This document shows, in pieces, positions 8,307-16,462 of a stretch of 64,000 nucleotides of DNA (positions within the stretch are counted from its first letter, which is position 1; every line of letters starts with the position of its first letter). The translations under genes and the position numbers were made by a program. The stretch lies in assembly GCF_000482465.1 (NCBI RefSeq), contig NZ_KI519428.1, positions 62,001-126,000 of the forward strand, in the 5' to 3' direction. The notes under the pieces were generated by a model. The model had not been told where the DNA came from. It saw nothing but the letters and a program-made list of their open reading frames with translations, and ran no database searches. Origin of the DNA: Runella limosa DSM 17973 (GTDB lineage: Bacteria; Bacteroidota; Bacteroidia; Cytophagales; Spirosomataceae).

Positions 8307-9004
8307 AGCTATACCTTATTCCAACGCCGCTTGCAGATGGAACAACCCAAAGCGTTTTGCCTGCCCACGTACCCGAAGCAGTAAAAGACCTAGAAGTTTT
8401 TTTTGCCGAAGAACTCCGCACAGGACGTCGTTTTGTGAGTAGTTTACGGTTGGGGAAAACCATTGAAAACCTCACTTTTTACGAACTTCAAAAAAATACT
8501 CCCGAGGCCGACACTTTAGCCCAGTTGAAAGCACTACTTGCTGAAAATAAAGATGCAGGGGTCATGTCAGAAGCGGGCTGCCCAGGCGTAGCTGACCCAG
8601 GAGCTGTAGCCGTTAAATACGCGCACCAATTGGGCATTGAGGTAGTGCCATTAGTTGGGCCTTCGTCGCTATTGTTGGCCTTGATGGCCTCTGGTATGAG
8701 CGGACAATCGTTTGTTTTTCACGGTTATTTGCCCATCGACCGAGCTCCGCGCGGGAAAGCCGTCAAGCAATTGGAGAAAGAGGCGATAGCCAAGAGGCAG
8801 ACCCAGATTTTTATTGAAACGCCTTATCGGAACAACCAAATGATGAAGGAAATATTGGCACAATGCCAGCCAAACACCCGTGTTTGTGTTGCTTGCAACG
8901 TGACATCACCCGAAGGATTTGTCAAAACGTTGACGGTCAAACAATGGAAAACCCAAGTGCCTGAGCTTCACAAAAAACCGACCGTTTTTTTGTTGGGAGA
9001 ATAA
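8303..9004 (+). CDS. SAM-dependent methyltransferase, RsmI/tetrapyrrole-methylase fold
   Basis: 233 residues starting MKLYLIPTPLADG. The motifs MSEAGCPGVADPG (about 93-105) and VGPSSLLLALMASG are the glycine-rich SAM-binding loops of the RsmI family, which 2'-O-methylates C1402 of 16S rRNA. This protein is shorter than typical RsmI and belongs to the Bacteroidota subgroup that is usually named only SAM-dependent methyltransferase, so the substrate is inferred. It overlaps the upstream hydrolase gene by 4 bp and ends before a strong bidirectional terminator shared with rho. Confidence 0.8.
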   Translation: MKLYLIPTPLADGTTQSVLPAHVPEAVKDLEVFFAEELRTGRRFVSSLRLGKTIENLTFYELQKNTPEADTLAQLKALLAENKDAGVMSEAGCPGVADPGAVAVKYAHQLGIEVVPLVGPSSLLLALMASGMSGQSFVFHGYLPIDRAPRGKAVKQLEKEAIAKRQTQIFIETPYRNNQMMKEILAQCQPNTRVCVACNVTSPEGFVKTLTVKQWKTQVPELHKKPTVFLLGE

Positions 9005-9023
9005 CTGAAAGTGGGAAAGAAAA

Positions 9024-9060
9024 ATTAAAGAGGCTGGGTCGTTGACTCAGCCTCTTTAAT
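9024..9060. terminator. Bidirectional intrinsic terminator
   Basis: A 17-bp stem (9024-9040 with 9044-9060, one G-T mismatch) with loop GTT sits between two convergent genes. Both arms end in AT-rich sequence, and the stem core is AGAGGCTG/CAGCCTCT. Confidence 0.85.
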
Positions 9061-9092
9061 AAAGTAGTAAGATAGAACGAAAAGTCGTTTTT

Positions 9093-10904
9093 CTATCGGT
9101 TCATCGAAATCAAGAATTCTTCGTTGGTACGTGTTCCTTTCATGCGTTCCAATAAGAAATCCATCGCCTCGTTTGGATTCATATCAGAAAGGTATTTGCG
9201 CAAAATCCACATACGCTGGAGGGTTTCACGGTCGAGGAGCAAATCTTCACGTCGTGTACCTGAGGCGTTCACATCGACTGCTGGATACATACGTTTGTTG
9301 GCCAAACGGCGGTCGAGTTGGAGTTCCATGTTACCCGTACCTTTAAATTCTTCAAAGATAACTTCGTCCATTTTTGAACCAGTATCAATGAGGGCTGTAG
9401 CGATGATGGTCAAAGAGCCACCATTTTCCACGTTACGGGCAGCACCAAAGAAGCGCTTAGGTTTGTGAAGTGCATTGGCATCGACCCCACCCGAAAGGAT
9501 TTTACCCGAAGCAGGCGTAACGGTGTTGTATGCACGGGCCAAACGCGTGATAGAGTCAAGAAGTATCACCACATCGTGGCCACATTCTACCATCCGTTTT
9601 GCTTTTTCAAGCACCATACCCGTTACTTTTACGTGGCGGTCGGCTTGCTCGTCAAAAGTGGAAGAAATCACTTCGGCACGAACACTGCGCTGCATGTCGG
9701 TAACTTCTTCGGGGCGTTCGTCAATGAGTAGAATGATAAGGTAAATTTCAGGGTGATTGCGCGTAATGGCGTTGGCAATTTCTTTGAGTAATACAGTTTT
9801 ACCCGTTTTGGGTTGCGCTACAATCATCCCACGTTGGCCTTTTCCAATGGGGGCGAAAAGGTCAAGAATACGCGTAGAATAGTTGTCAGGTTTGCCACTG
9901 AGTTTGATGTGGTCTTGCGGGAACAATGGCGTGAGGTATTCAAACGGAATACGGTCACGAATTTCTTCGGTTGTTTTACCGTTGACGGTTTCGACGCGAA
10001 GCAGGGCAAAGTATTTTTCTCCTTCTTTGGGCGGGCGTACTGAGCCACGAATGGTATCGCCAGTTTTTAAGCCAAAGAGTTTTATTTGAGACGGCGATAC
10101 ATAAATATCGTCGGGACTAGCTAAATAATTATAATCGGCAGAACGTAAGAAGCCGTACCCACCATCTGACATGATTTCGAGTACCCCTTCGTTGATGATA
10201 AGTCCATCAAATTCTTTTACGTAGTTGTTATACTGCCGTTTGATTTTATTCTGGAACTCATCAGGGCGATAGTCACGCGAGCGCTCTTCCGTTTTAGCGG
10301 GAAGTGGTTCGGCGGCTTCTGCCTCTGCGGGGGCTTCTGCTTCAAAATTTTCGGTAATAAATGAGGTGTCGAAAAAGTCATCCTCAGGAAGTTCGATTTT
10401 TATATCGGCAAATTCTTCCTCAGCTGCTGGTTGCTCACTTGCTGGCTGTACGGGCGCCTCGGCGGGTGCTGCAGTGGGTTCGGGAGTAGATTCATCAAAA
10501 AAGCGAGGTGTATCCTGAGGTGAATTGTCAGGAAACGGTTTCTCGTTTTTATGAATACGCTGACGTTTGCCACGTTTATCAAACGAATCGTTTGATCTAG
10601 GATGAAAAAAGTCAATGGTATTTTGAGAAACTACTTCCACCGATTCTGAGGAAGCACCTTCAGCGGCGGCATCTTCTGTTGGAGCATCAGGGCCTGACGC
10701 AGCAACTTTTCGAGGACGTTTGCCTGAAGGTTGTGCAGATTTTGATTTTTCGGCGGGAGTGTCAGAAGTAGAGGACTGTTTTTCTAAAATTTTAGCGATC
10801 AGTTCTTTCTTTGAAAACTTAGAAGGGTCTTTGATACCGTTTTTTTCGGCAATTACCCGTAACTCCGCTAGGAGTTTGGGATTTAGATCATCAATGCTGA
10901 GCAT
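9093..10904 (-). CDS. rho: Transcription termination factor Rho
   Basis: 603 residues. Residues 1-45 are the Rho N-terminal helical domain. About 46-235 is an acidic, Pro/Ala/Glu-rich disordered insert typical of Bacteroidota Rho. The RNA-binding cold-shock-like domain covers about 240-315 ([17 protein letters not shown]). The RecA-like ATPase motor follows, with Walker A AQPKTGKT near 366 and Walker [17 protein letters not shown]. The hexamer loads on nascent RNA and terminates transcription. Compared with E. coli Rho (419 residues) the extra length is all in the N-terminal insert. It is transcribed away from yidC and ends at the shared terminator. Confidence 0.98.
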   Translation of the reverse strand: MLSIDDLNPKLLAELRVIAEKNGIKDPSKFSKKELIAKILEKQSSTSDTPAEKSKSAQPSGKRPRKVAASGPDAPTEDAAAEGASSESVEVVSQNTIDFFHPRSNDSFDKRGKRQRIHKNEKPFPDNSPQDTPRFFDESTPEPTAAPAEAPVQPASEQPAAEEEFADIKIELPEDDFFDTSFITENFEAEAPAEAEAAEPLPAKTEERSRDYRPDEFQNKIKRQYNNYVKEFDGLIINEGVLEIMSDGGYGFLRSADYNYLASPDDIYVSPSQIKLFGLKTGDTIRGSVRPPKEGEKYFALLRVETVNGKTTEEIRDRIPFEYLTPLFPQDHIKLSGKPDNYSTRILDLFAPIGKGQRGMIVAQPKTGKTVLLKEIANAITRNHPEIYLIILLIDERPEEVTDMQRSVRAEVISSTFDEQADRHVKVTGMVLEKAKRMVECGHDVVILLDSITRLARAYNTVTPASGKILSGGVDANALHKPKRFFGAARNVENGGSLTIIATALIDTGSKMDEVIFEEFKGTGNMELQLDRRLANKRMYPAVDVNASGTRREDLLLDRETLQRMWILRKYLSDMNPNEAMDFLLERMKGTRTNEEFLISMNR

Positions 10905-11209
10905 ATAAAAATGAAGGGTAAAGAGAACCTTTACACGGAGAAATGTTTATTATTAGTTATTTAACAACAAGAGGATAAACCAGGAAAAACAGGGATTGAT
11001 AGCTGGAACTGAACAAGAGAGACGGCTTTTGGGTTAATGTGTATCAGATAAGCCGTAGTATTGTCAGAAAAGTCTCGCAATTATACTTCTTAAACGGGAT
11101 TCTGTCAAGAAAATTTTGGTATTTGTTATTTTTTTTGGCGCTATTGTGATTTTTTCGCTAAAAAATGACCGCTCATCCTTCTCACAGGTGCTAATTCTTG
11201 AAAACTCAC

Positions 11210-11217
11210 TAACTTTG
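11210..11217 (+). promoter_or_regulatory. Probable -7 element for yidC
   Basis: TAACTTTG is an exact TAnnTTTG match, 125 bp before the yidC start. A -33 TTTG at the right spacing is missing, so the call rests on the -7 box alone. The leader it predicts would contain the 14-bp triple repeat. Confidence 0.4.
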
Positions 11218-11293
11218 CACCCGCTTTTGCCACAGCAAGAGCAGTTATTAGTTTACCGTTAATCATGAGAATGTTTCCTAACGGCTGAGTACG

Positions 11294-11335
11294 AATAACG
11301 TGTAACAAATAACGTGTCATAAATAACGTATAAAC
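11294..11335. repeat. Three 14-bp tandem repeats upstream of yidC
   Basis: Three consecutive 14-bp units begin AATAACGT at 11294, 11308 and 11322 (AATAACGTGTAACA, AATAACGTGTCATA, AATAACGTATAAAC). The array ends 7 bp before the yidC ATG. Confidence 0.8.
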
Positions 11336-11342
11336 CAAACAA

Positions 11343-13214
11343 ATGGAGAGAAATCAAATCATTGGATTAGCCCTCATCATGATGATGCTAGTAGGGTACC
11401 AAATCCTAGCACCACAAACTGAGCCTCCCAAGACGAATCCTGCGACGCAAACCAAGTCTAGTGCCACGGCCGCTGTTGCACCTGCCCCTCGTCAATTGGA
11501 TTCGGTAGCTGCCAAAGCCATCTACGGCGATTTTGCCAGTGCAGCCATCGGTACTGCAAAAGATATTGTGGTAGAAACCGATGATGTTCGCTTGACTTTT
11601 AGCACCAAAGGCGGGAATGTCAAAGAAGTACTATTGAAAAAATTCAAAACCTACACCAATGCTCCTTTGTACCTTATTGATGAGCAAAGTAGTAAGTTTA
11701 ACCTCGAACTCCCTACCAACAAAGGCACAATCAACTTGGCGGATTTGTATTTTACAACGGAGGCAAGCAATCAAGTAATCACGACGGGCAAATCAACAAA
11801 ATTAGCTTTCCGTTTGCCTTTGGGAGCTAATCAGTACATCGAACAAACCTACACCATTCAGGGAAGTGGGTATTTGATTGATTATGATGTGCAATTGGTT
11901 GGATTAGATGGCCTTGTGAAGAACGAGCCTACGCGCCTTGTATGGCAAGATAAGTTGAAACAGCTAGAAAATGACATGGCTGAAAACCGCAAAGTAGTGA
12001 CGACAAATTACTACGCTGACGGAGAGTTGTCGGATATTGGGCGTGGGCAAAGCGATAATGTAGAAGAAAAAATAGAACAACCTGTCTCGTGGTTTGCTCA
12101 CAAAAACAAATATTTCCTTTCTGCTTTTATTACGAAAGGGTCGAGTTTGAGTAATGCAACCTTAAAATCGTTGGTTAACCAGTCGGACACGACCTACATT
12201 AAAACCATGCAAAGCGAAGGAAGCCTTTCAACGGCCGACTTGAAAGCTGGCAAAGGAAACTTCCAGCTTTTCTTTGGACCAAACGACTACCAAATTGTAA
12301 AGAATATTGGTACAGCTACCGATTTTGGCGACAACGTGGACTTGGGGTATGCGTTTTTGAAACCGCTCAACAAGTTCTTCTTTGTGCCTATGTTTAGCTT
12401 TTTGGAGAAGTTTTTCTCTAACTATGGCGTGCTGATTGTGGTGTTGGTGTTGATTGTCAAATTATTGATGACCCCACTCGTATATAAGTCGTATGTAAGT
12501 ATGGCTAAAATGCGGATGTTGGCGCCAGAACTGGCTATTATCAAAGAAAAAGTTGGTGATGACGCGGCCAAAATGCAGCAAGAACAAATGAAGTTGTATC
12601 AACAAGTGGGTGTGAGTCCGTTGAGTGGCTGTATTCCTGTGTTGGCGACGATGCCTATTTTGATGTCGTTGTTCTTCTTGTTTCCCAACTTGATTGAACT
12701 TCGTCAGCAGTCGTTTTTGTGGGCAAGTGACCTTTCTACTTACGATGCGCCCATCAAATTGCCGTTTGCGATTCCGTTCTACGGTGCTCACGTAAGTATT
12801 TTTACATTGGCGATGACCATTTCTCAGTTGGTATATGCGTGGTACAACAACCAGATAACGCCTGCGCAAGTGCAGCAGCCTGGGATGCCTGATATGCGTA
12901 TGCTGACGTACTTTATGCCTGTGATGTTTATGTTTGTGATGAACTCGTTCCCTGCGGGTTTGAGCTTTTACTACTTGGTATCGAACGTAGTGACTATTTT
13001 ACAACAGCAGGTGATTCGTCGTTTTGTGAATGATGATAAAATTCGTTCGATTTTGGAAGAAAACCGCCGCAAAATCGCGTCAGGTGAGAAGAAAAAATCG
13101 AAGTTCTCTGACATGCTTGAGCGCTCGATGAAAGCGGCTGATGAAGCCAAAAAACAAGCAGACGAAGCGAAAAAGCAAGTTGAAGCAAAACGTGCGCAAG
13201 CAAAGAAAAAATAA
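11343..13214 (+). CDS. yidC: Membrane protein insertase YidC
   Basis: 623 residues. An N-terminal membrane anchor (about 6-22, IIGLALIMMMLVGYQIL) is followed by the large periplasmic beta domain typical of Gram-negative YidC (about 75-340). The conserved insertase core comes next, with hydrophobic segments near 360-390, 425-450, 475-500 and 520-550, including the signature GVSPLSGCIPVLATMPIL. The C-terminus is a long Lys/Ala-rich tail, which in this family contacts ribosomes. YidC inserts inner-membrane proteins alone or with SecYEG. The gene stands alone between rho and two terminator hairpins. Confidence 0.98.
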   Translation: MERNQIIGLALIMMMLVGYQILAPQTEPPKTNPATQTKSSATAAVAPAPRQLDSVAAKAIYGDFASAAIGTAKDIVVETDDVRLTFSTKGGNVKEVLLKKFKTYTNAPLYLIDEQSSKFNLELPTNKGTINLADLYFTTEASNQVITTGKSTKLAFRLPLGANQYIEQTYTIQGSGYLIDYDVQLVGLDGLVKNEPTRLVWQDKLKQLENDMAENRKVVTTNYYADGELSDIGRGQSDNVEEKIEQPVSWFAHKNKYFLSAFITKGSSLSNATLKSLVNQSDTTYIKTMQSEGSLSTADLKAGKGNFQLFFGPNDYQIVKNIGTATDFGDNVDLGYAFLKPLNKFFFVPMFSFLEKFFSNYGVLIVVLVLIVKLLMTPLVYKSYVSMAKMRMLAPELAIIKEKVGDDAAKMQQEQMKLYQQVGVSPLSGCIPVLATMPILMSLFFLFPNLIELRQQSFLWASDLSTYDAPIKLPFAIPFYGAHVSIFTLAMTISQLVYAWYNNQITPAQVQQPGMPDMRMLTYFMPVMFMFVMNSFPAGLSFYYLVSNVVTILQQQVIRRFVNDDKIRSILEENRRKIASGEKKKSKFSDMLERSMKAADEAKKQADEAKKQVEAKRAQAKKK

Positions 13215-13224
13215 CTAGGAAGGA

Positions 13225-13252
13225 TGCGTCGGGGTGTGAGCACCCCGACGCA
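13225..13252. terminator. GC-rich hairpin after yidC
   Basis: A perfect 12-bp stem, TGCGTCGGGGTG (13225-13236) with its complement at 13241-13252, loop TGAG. No T-run follows, so alone it is not a classic terminator. The core GTCGGGGTG hairpin recurs after metH at 35361-35384. Confidence 0.55.
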
Positions 13253-13259
13253 CACGCTA

Positions 13260-13300
13260 ATAACAAAAAAGGGCAGCTCATGGCTGCCCTTTTTTGTTAT
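13260..13300. terminator. Bidirectional intrinsic terminator between yidC and phospholipase C
   Basis: An 18-bp perfect stem (13260-13277 with 13283-13300) has GGGCAGC/GCTGCCC at its core and a run of six A/T on either side. It therefore ends in a T-run in both directions and serves both convergent genes. Confidence 0.9.
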
Positions 13301-13309
13301 CTATCAATT

Positions 13310-15865
13310 TTATGCCATTGCAGGGTCGCTCACAGAATCTTTGCCCGTTTCGACGTGGCCCGCAAAACGTTGCTCAAAACCCTCCGCACCTTCTACGCGG
13401 ATGCTGACATCGTACCAGCCGTGGCTTTTCTTGAGGTCGAGTACGAGCGATGCTTGCCCATTTTTAGCCTCAACAACCACCGTTTTAGGGGCGTTTTTGT
13501 AGGCATTGTCCGTAATCACTACGCGCAGTCTTTTTTGAGACTCTGCGTTACGGAATTGTAGGGTTAAATTGCCCGAAAGTTGGTTTTTTGAACTCTTCGA
13601 TGTTTCATATACCCCTTTTACACTCAACTGTGGGCTATTGGCTTGCCCCTTAAATTCGCGGAAAAACCCGTTAGGGCCATACACACAAAGGTGATAGGCA
13701 TCGTTTTCAAAACTGGAAAGCGGCCAAGATGGCGTTAGTGAATCGCCTGAACTTACGGCGTACGACCAAGCTTTTAAGTCTTCAAAAGGAGCACTTTCGT
13801 TTGCGCGGTATTTGTGTGGGGCATAAACGTGAAATGGTGAACCCGCTGATTTTGCCCCAAACACACGATTTTGGGCACTTAGCTGAACAGACACCGATTT
13901 TTTATCGGCACTGAGTACCGCGTCGGCGTAAAGTTCATACGGAATGGCTGACGAGGGGCGCGTACCTTCTTCTTGTTTCGGCATCCATGAAGTAGCGGCA
14001 GGATTTTGGTTGGCTGCGGCAATTTCTTCTGCTGAAAGGGCCTTAAAGTTAGAAGGTGGATTTTTGAACTTGGCGTTGTGTACGAGTTGATAAAAACTGT
14101 CTTTTTTAACGGATTCGGGCAAAGGAATTTCTCCTCCGCTGTATGGGCGAAAGACCGAAGTTAAATCCCCGCATACCGTACGTCGCCATGCGCTGATGTT
14201 AGTTTCTTTGATGTCTTTCTTGGTTTTATGGCTCAAGAAGTGTTCCATAAACTGCAATACAGAGGTGTGGTCAAATACCTGCGAGTTGACAAACCCACCA
14301 CGGCTCCAAGGGGAGGCAATCAGCATCGGAACGCGGTAGCCCAGCCCAATGGCTCCGTCGCGGCCAGGGTTTTGCGCACTGTATTCTTTGCGTTTACGTT
14401 CTTGATCCATGGTTACGTGTTCAACACTCGGGTCGATGCCTTTGGAAACCAACCCGTCGCTCAAGTCAGGTTTGGGGGCTACGAAAGGCGGAACGTGGTC
14501 GAAATAACCGTCGTTTTCATCATACGTAACAATGAAAATGGTTTTTTTCCAAACCTCAGGGTTTTTGGTTAAAATATCCATTACCTCCGAAATATACCAA
14601 GCGCCATACCAAGGCGCTCCAGGGTGGTCGGAGAAGTTTTCGGGCGCAACAACCCACGAAACGGTTGGCAATTTTCCTGTGTTTACATCTTCTCTGAATT
14701 GGTGAAGGGTATCACCCTTAGGAACCGACATTTCACGTTCGACGCTGCCATCCTCGTATCGGTGAGTAGCCAATTCGTGATAGTGAGAATCGTTTATGTT
14801 GGTCGTAAACGCCTTTTGGTGGAGATTTTTGGCGCGCTGTGAAAGTTTTTCAAAGTTTTCTTTGCTCCAAAGCTCGCGGTCTTTTTTGGCGATTTCTAGT
14901 TCATCTTTTTTCTGTTTGAGCGTTTTTTGTGCTGTTTCAGTTTCTTTACCAGATGAAGGAAGCGTTTGCAGTTTTTGTTCTAACGCCGCAATTTCTTTGG
15001 GTAATTCAATAACCTGTTTGGCAAGGAATTTTTGATAGCCAGTTGAGAAACGAACGTTATATTGAGAAAACCACTCAATGGGGTTGTCGGTGAAGTTAGA
15101 AAGCCAGGCATCTTGATCGCCGTTGAAACCCATCGAAATACTCAACTCGTTTTGATAAATTCGCCACGAAATGCCATTATCTTCTAACCGTTCAGGGAAA
15201 GTCGTCCAGTGAGCTAAATCGTCGTAATCAACATCTGAGTTACGAACATTGGCCTTTGATTCAATGCTAGGTTTATCCCGAATCGTTCCCGACCAAAGAT
15301 ATAGGCGATTGGGGGTCGTACCTGTCAATGACGAACAGAAATTGTGGTCACAGACCGTGAAGGCATCGGCCATGGCATAATAAAATGGGAGGTCTTCGCG
15401 GGTAAAATAGCCCATCGTGAGCGGCATGTGGGCATAGGCTTTGTTGCCCGATTTTTTGACGTCAAGCCAGCGGTTGTATTTTCCGTTGTTTCGTGCGTCC
15501 ACTTGATTTTCCCAAGAGTGAGGGAGCGAGCTCATCCAAGTCACTTTGGTATCTTTAATATCAAGGCGAAAAGGGGCGTAGGTTTCGCCTTTGGCGTTAG
15601 ACTGCAACCAAACCAAGTTTTTGTTGGGTTGGCGAATGGCCCGAGGGTCATTAAAACCCCGAACCCCTCTGAGGGCACCAAGTGCGTGGTCGAATGAGCG
15701 GTTTTCTTGCATCAAGACGACAATGTGCTCGGCGTCGAGGTAAGTACTTCCCTGTTGGGGATTAATTTCTAATGCTTTTTGGATAGATTGGGGTAAGGCA
15801 CTCCATAGGCTTGCACCGCTAGAGAGTAGAGCGGCTTTTTTGAGAAATTCTCTTCTAGAATCCAT
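13310..15865 (-). CDS. Phosphocholine-specific phospholipase C, Tat-exported
   Basis: 851 residues. The N-terminus MDSRREFLKKAALLSSGASL is a twin-arginine (RR-x-FLK) signal, so the enzyme is exported folded. The catalytic part (about 45-620) belongs to the alkaline-phosphatase-like PLC/AcpA superfamily, with metal site motifs VVLMQENRSFDHALG at about 48-62 and FIVTYDENDGYFDHVPPF near 450. Two C-terminal beta domains (about 640-850) match the paired bacterial phospholipase C C-terminal domains. A charged coiled-coil-like stretch rich in Lys, Glu and Gln occupies about 275-350. The family releases phosphocholine from phosphatidylcholine or sphingomyelin. The gene is monocistronic and convergent with yidC. 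Confidence 0.92.
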   Translation of the reverse strand: MDSRREFLKKAALLSSGASLWSALPQSIQKALEINPQQGSTYLDAEHIVVLMQENRSFDHALGALRGVRGFNDPRAIRQPNKNLVWLQSNAKGETYAPFRLDIKDTKVTWMSSLPHSWENQVDARNNGKYNRWLDVKKSGNKAYAHMPLTMGYFTREDLPFYYAMADAFTVCDHNFCSSLTGTTPNRLYLWSGTIRDKPSIESKANVRNSDVDYDDLAHWTTFPERLEDNGISWRIYQNELSISMGFNGDQDAWLSNFTDNPIEWFSQYNVRFSTGYQKFLAKQVIELPKEIAALEQKLQTLPSSGKETETAQKTLKQKKDELEIAKKDRELWSKENFEKLSQRAKNLHQKAFTTNINDSHYHELATHRYEDGSVEREMSVPKGDTLHQFREDVNTGKLPTVSWVVAPENFSDHPGAPWYGAWYISEVMDILTKNPEVWKKTIFIVTYDENDGYFDHVPPFVAPKPDLSDGLVSKGIDPSVEHVTMDQERKRKEYSAQNPGRDGAIGLGYRVPMLIASPWSRGGFVNSQVFDHTSVLQFMEHFLSHKTKKDIKETNISAWRRTVCGDLTSVFRPYSGGEIPLPESVKKDSFYQLVHNAKFKNPPSNFKALSAEEIAAANQNPAATSWMPKQEEGTRPSSAIPYELYADAVLSADKKSVSVQLSAQNRVFGAKSAGSPFHVYAPHKYRANESAPFEDLKAWSYAVSSGDSLTPSWPLSSFENDAYHLCVYGPNGFFREFKGQANSPQLSVKGVYETSKSSKNQLSGNLTLQFRNAESQKRLRVVITDNAYKNAPKTVVVEAKNGQASLVLDLKKSHGWYDVSIRVEGAEGFEQRFAGHVETGKDSVSDPAMA

Positions 15866-16110
15866 ATAGAAAAGTTGGTGATGAAAATGGAACAGATAGC
15901 AATACTACGACAAAAGTGTACATAAAGGCTAAGGAAAGGCGTTAAGAAATGGTTATTTTCGCTAAAAAAAAGAAATACTTGGCGGTTATGGTATTTTTTG
16001 TCGCGGTAGAAACTTAACATAAACATAACTTGAAAATTTTGTTTTAACCGAAAAATAGCTATGTATTTGTAGATTTTTTTATTTGAACCTTTTAAATCAG
16101 TAAACCATCA

Positions 16111-16395
16111 ATGAAATCTGAAAAGAAAGCCCAAGCAAGTGCAATTATTGAGAAAATAACCGCCGCACTTACCGACGAAACAAGCTCAAAAAAAGTGAAA
16201 AAAGCTGTGGGCAAAGCTGCTGAGAAATTGGCAAAGAAGCTTGCTAAAATAGCTAAGAAAGAAGAAAAAGAAAAGGCAAAAGAAGCTAAGAAAGCCGAAA
16301 AAGGTAACAAAAAAGAAGGGCAAAAATCTTCAAAAAAAGAAAAAGCGAAAGTAGTAGCGCCCGTGAGCGAAACGAAAGACGCAACCGCTGAGTAG
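16111..16395 (+). CDS. Small Lys/Ala-rich protein, possibly nucleic-acid-binding
   Basis: 94 residues, about one third Lys, with long KK, KAKEAKKAEK and KKEK runs predicted to form one charged helix. Residues 1-30 (AIIEKITAALTDE) are less basic and could form a short amphipathic helix. It has no signal peptide. It resembles histone-H1-like tails in composition only, and I do not recognise a named family. It is a stand-alone gene, divergent from the phospholipase gene, with a terminator hairpin directly after it, which supports it being real. A role in binding DNA, RNA or polyanions is inferred from charge. Confidence 0.65.
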   Translation: MKSEKKAQASAIIEKITAALTDETSSKKVKKAVGKAAEKLAKKLAKIAKKEEKEKAKEAKKAEKGNKKEGQKSSKKEKAKVVAPVSETKDATAE

Positions 16396-16421
16396 TTTTA
16401 GGAAGTACTTTTTATGATAAC

Positions 16422-16448
16422 AGGAGGTAGCCTTCGGTGCTACCTCCT
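16422..16448. terminator. Terminator hairpin after the Lys-rich gene
   Basis: AGGAGGTAGC (16422-16431) pairs with GCTACCTCCT (16439-16448) around CTTCGGT, which contains a stable TTCG loop. T-rich sequence follows on the plus strand. It lies between two convergent genes. Confidence 0.8.
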
Positions 16449-16462
16449 TATTTGTGTGTTTT

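Larger units (their letters stand above)
10905..11342. other. Divergent rho-yidC intergenic region
   Basis: 438 bp without a credible gene. It must hold the promoters of rho (leftward) and yidC (rightward). I see a TAACTTTG site at 11210-11217 and a 14-bp triple repeat at 11294-11335. Two short frames cross it but lack family resemblance. No tRNA or known riboswitch shape is apparent. Confidence 0.6.
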
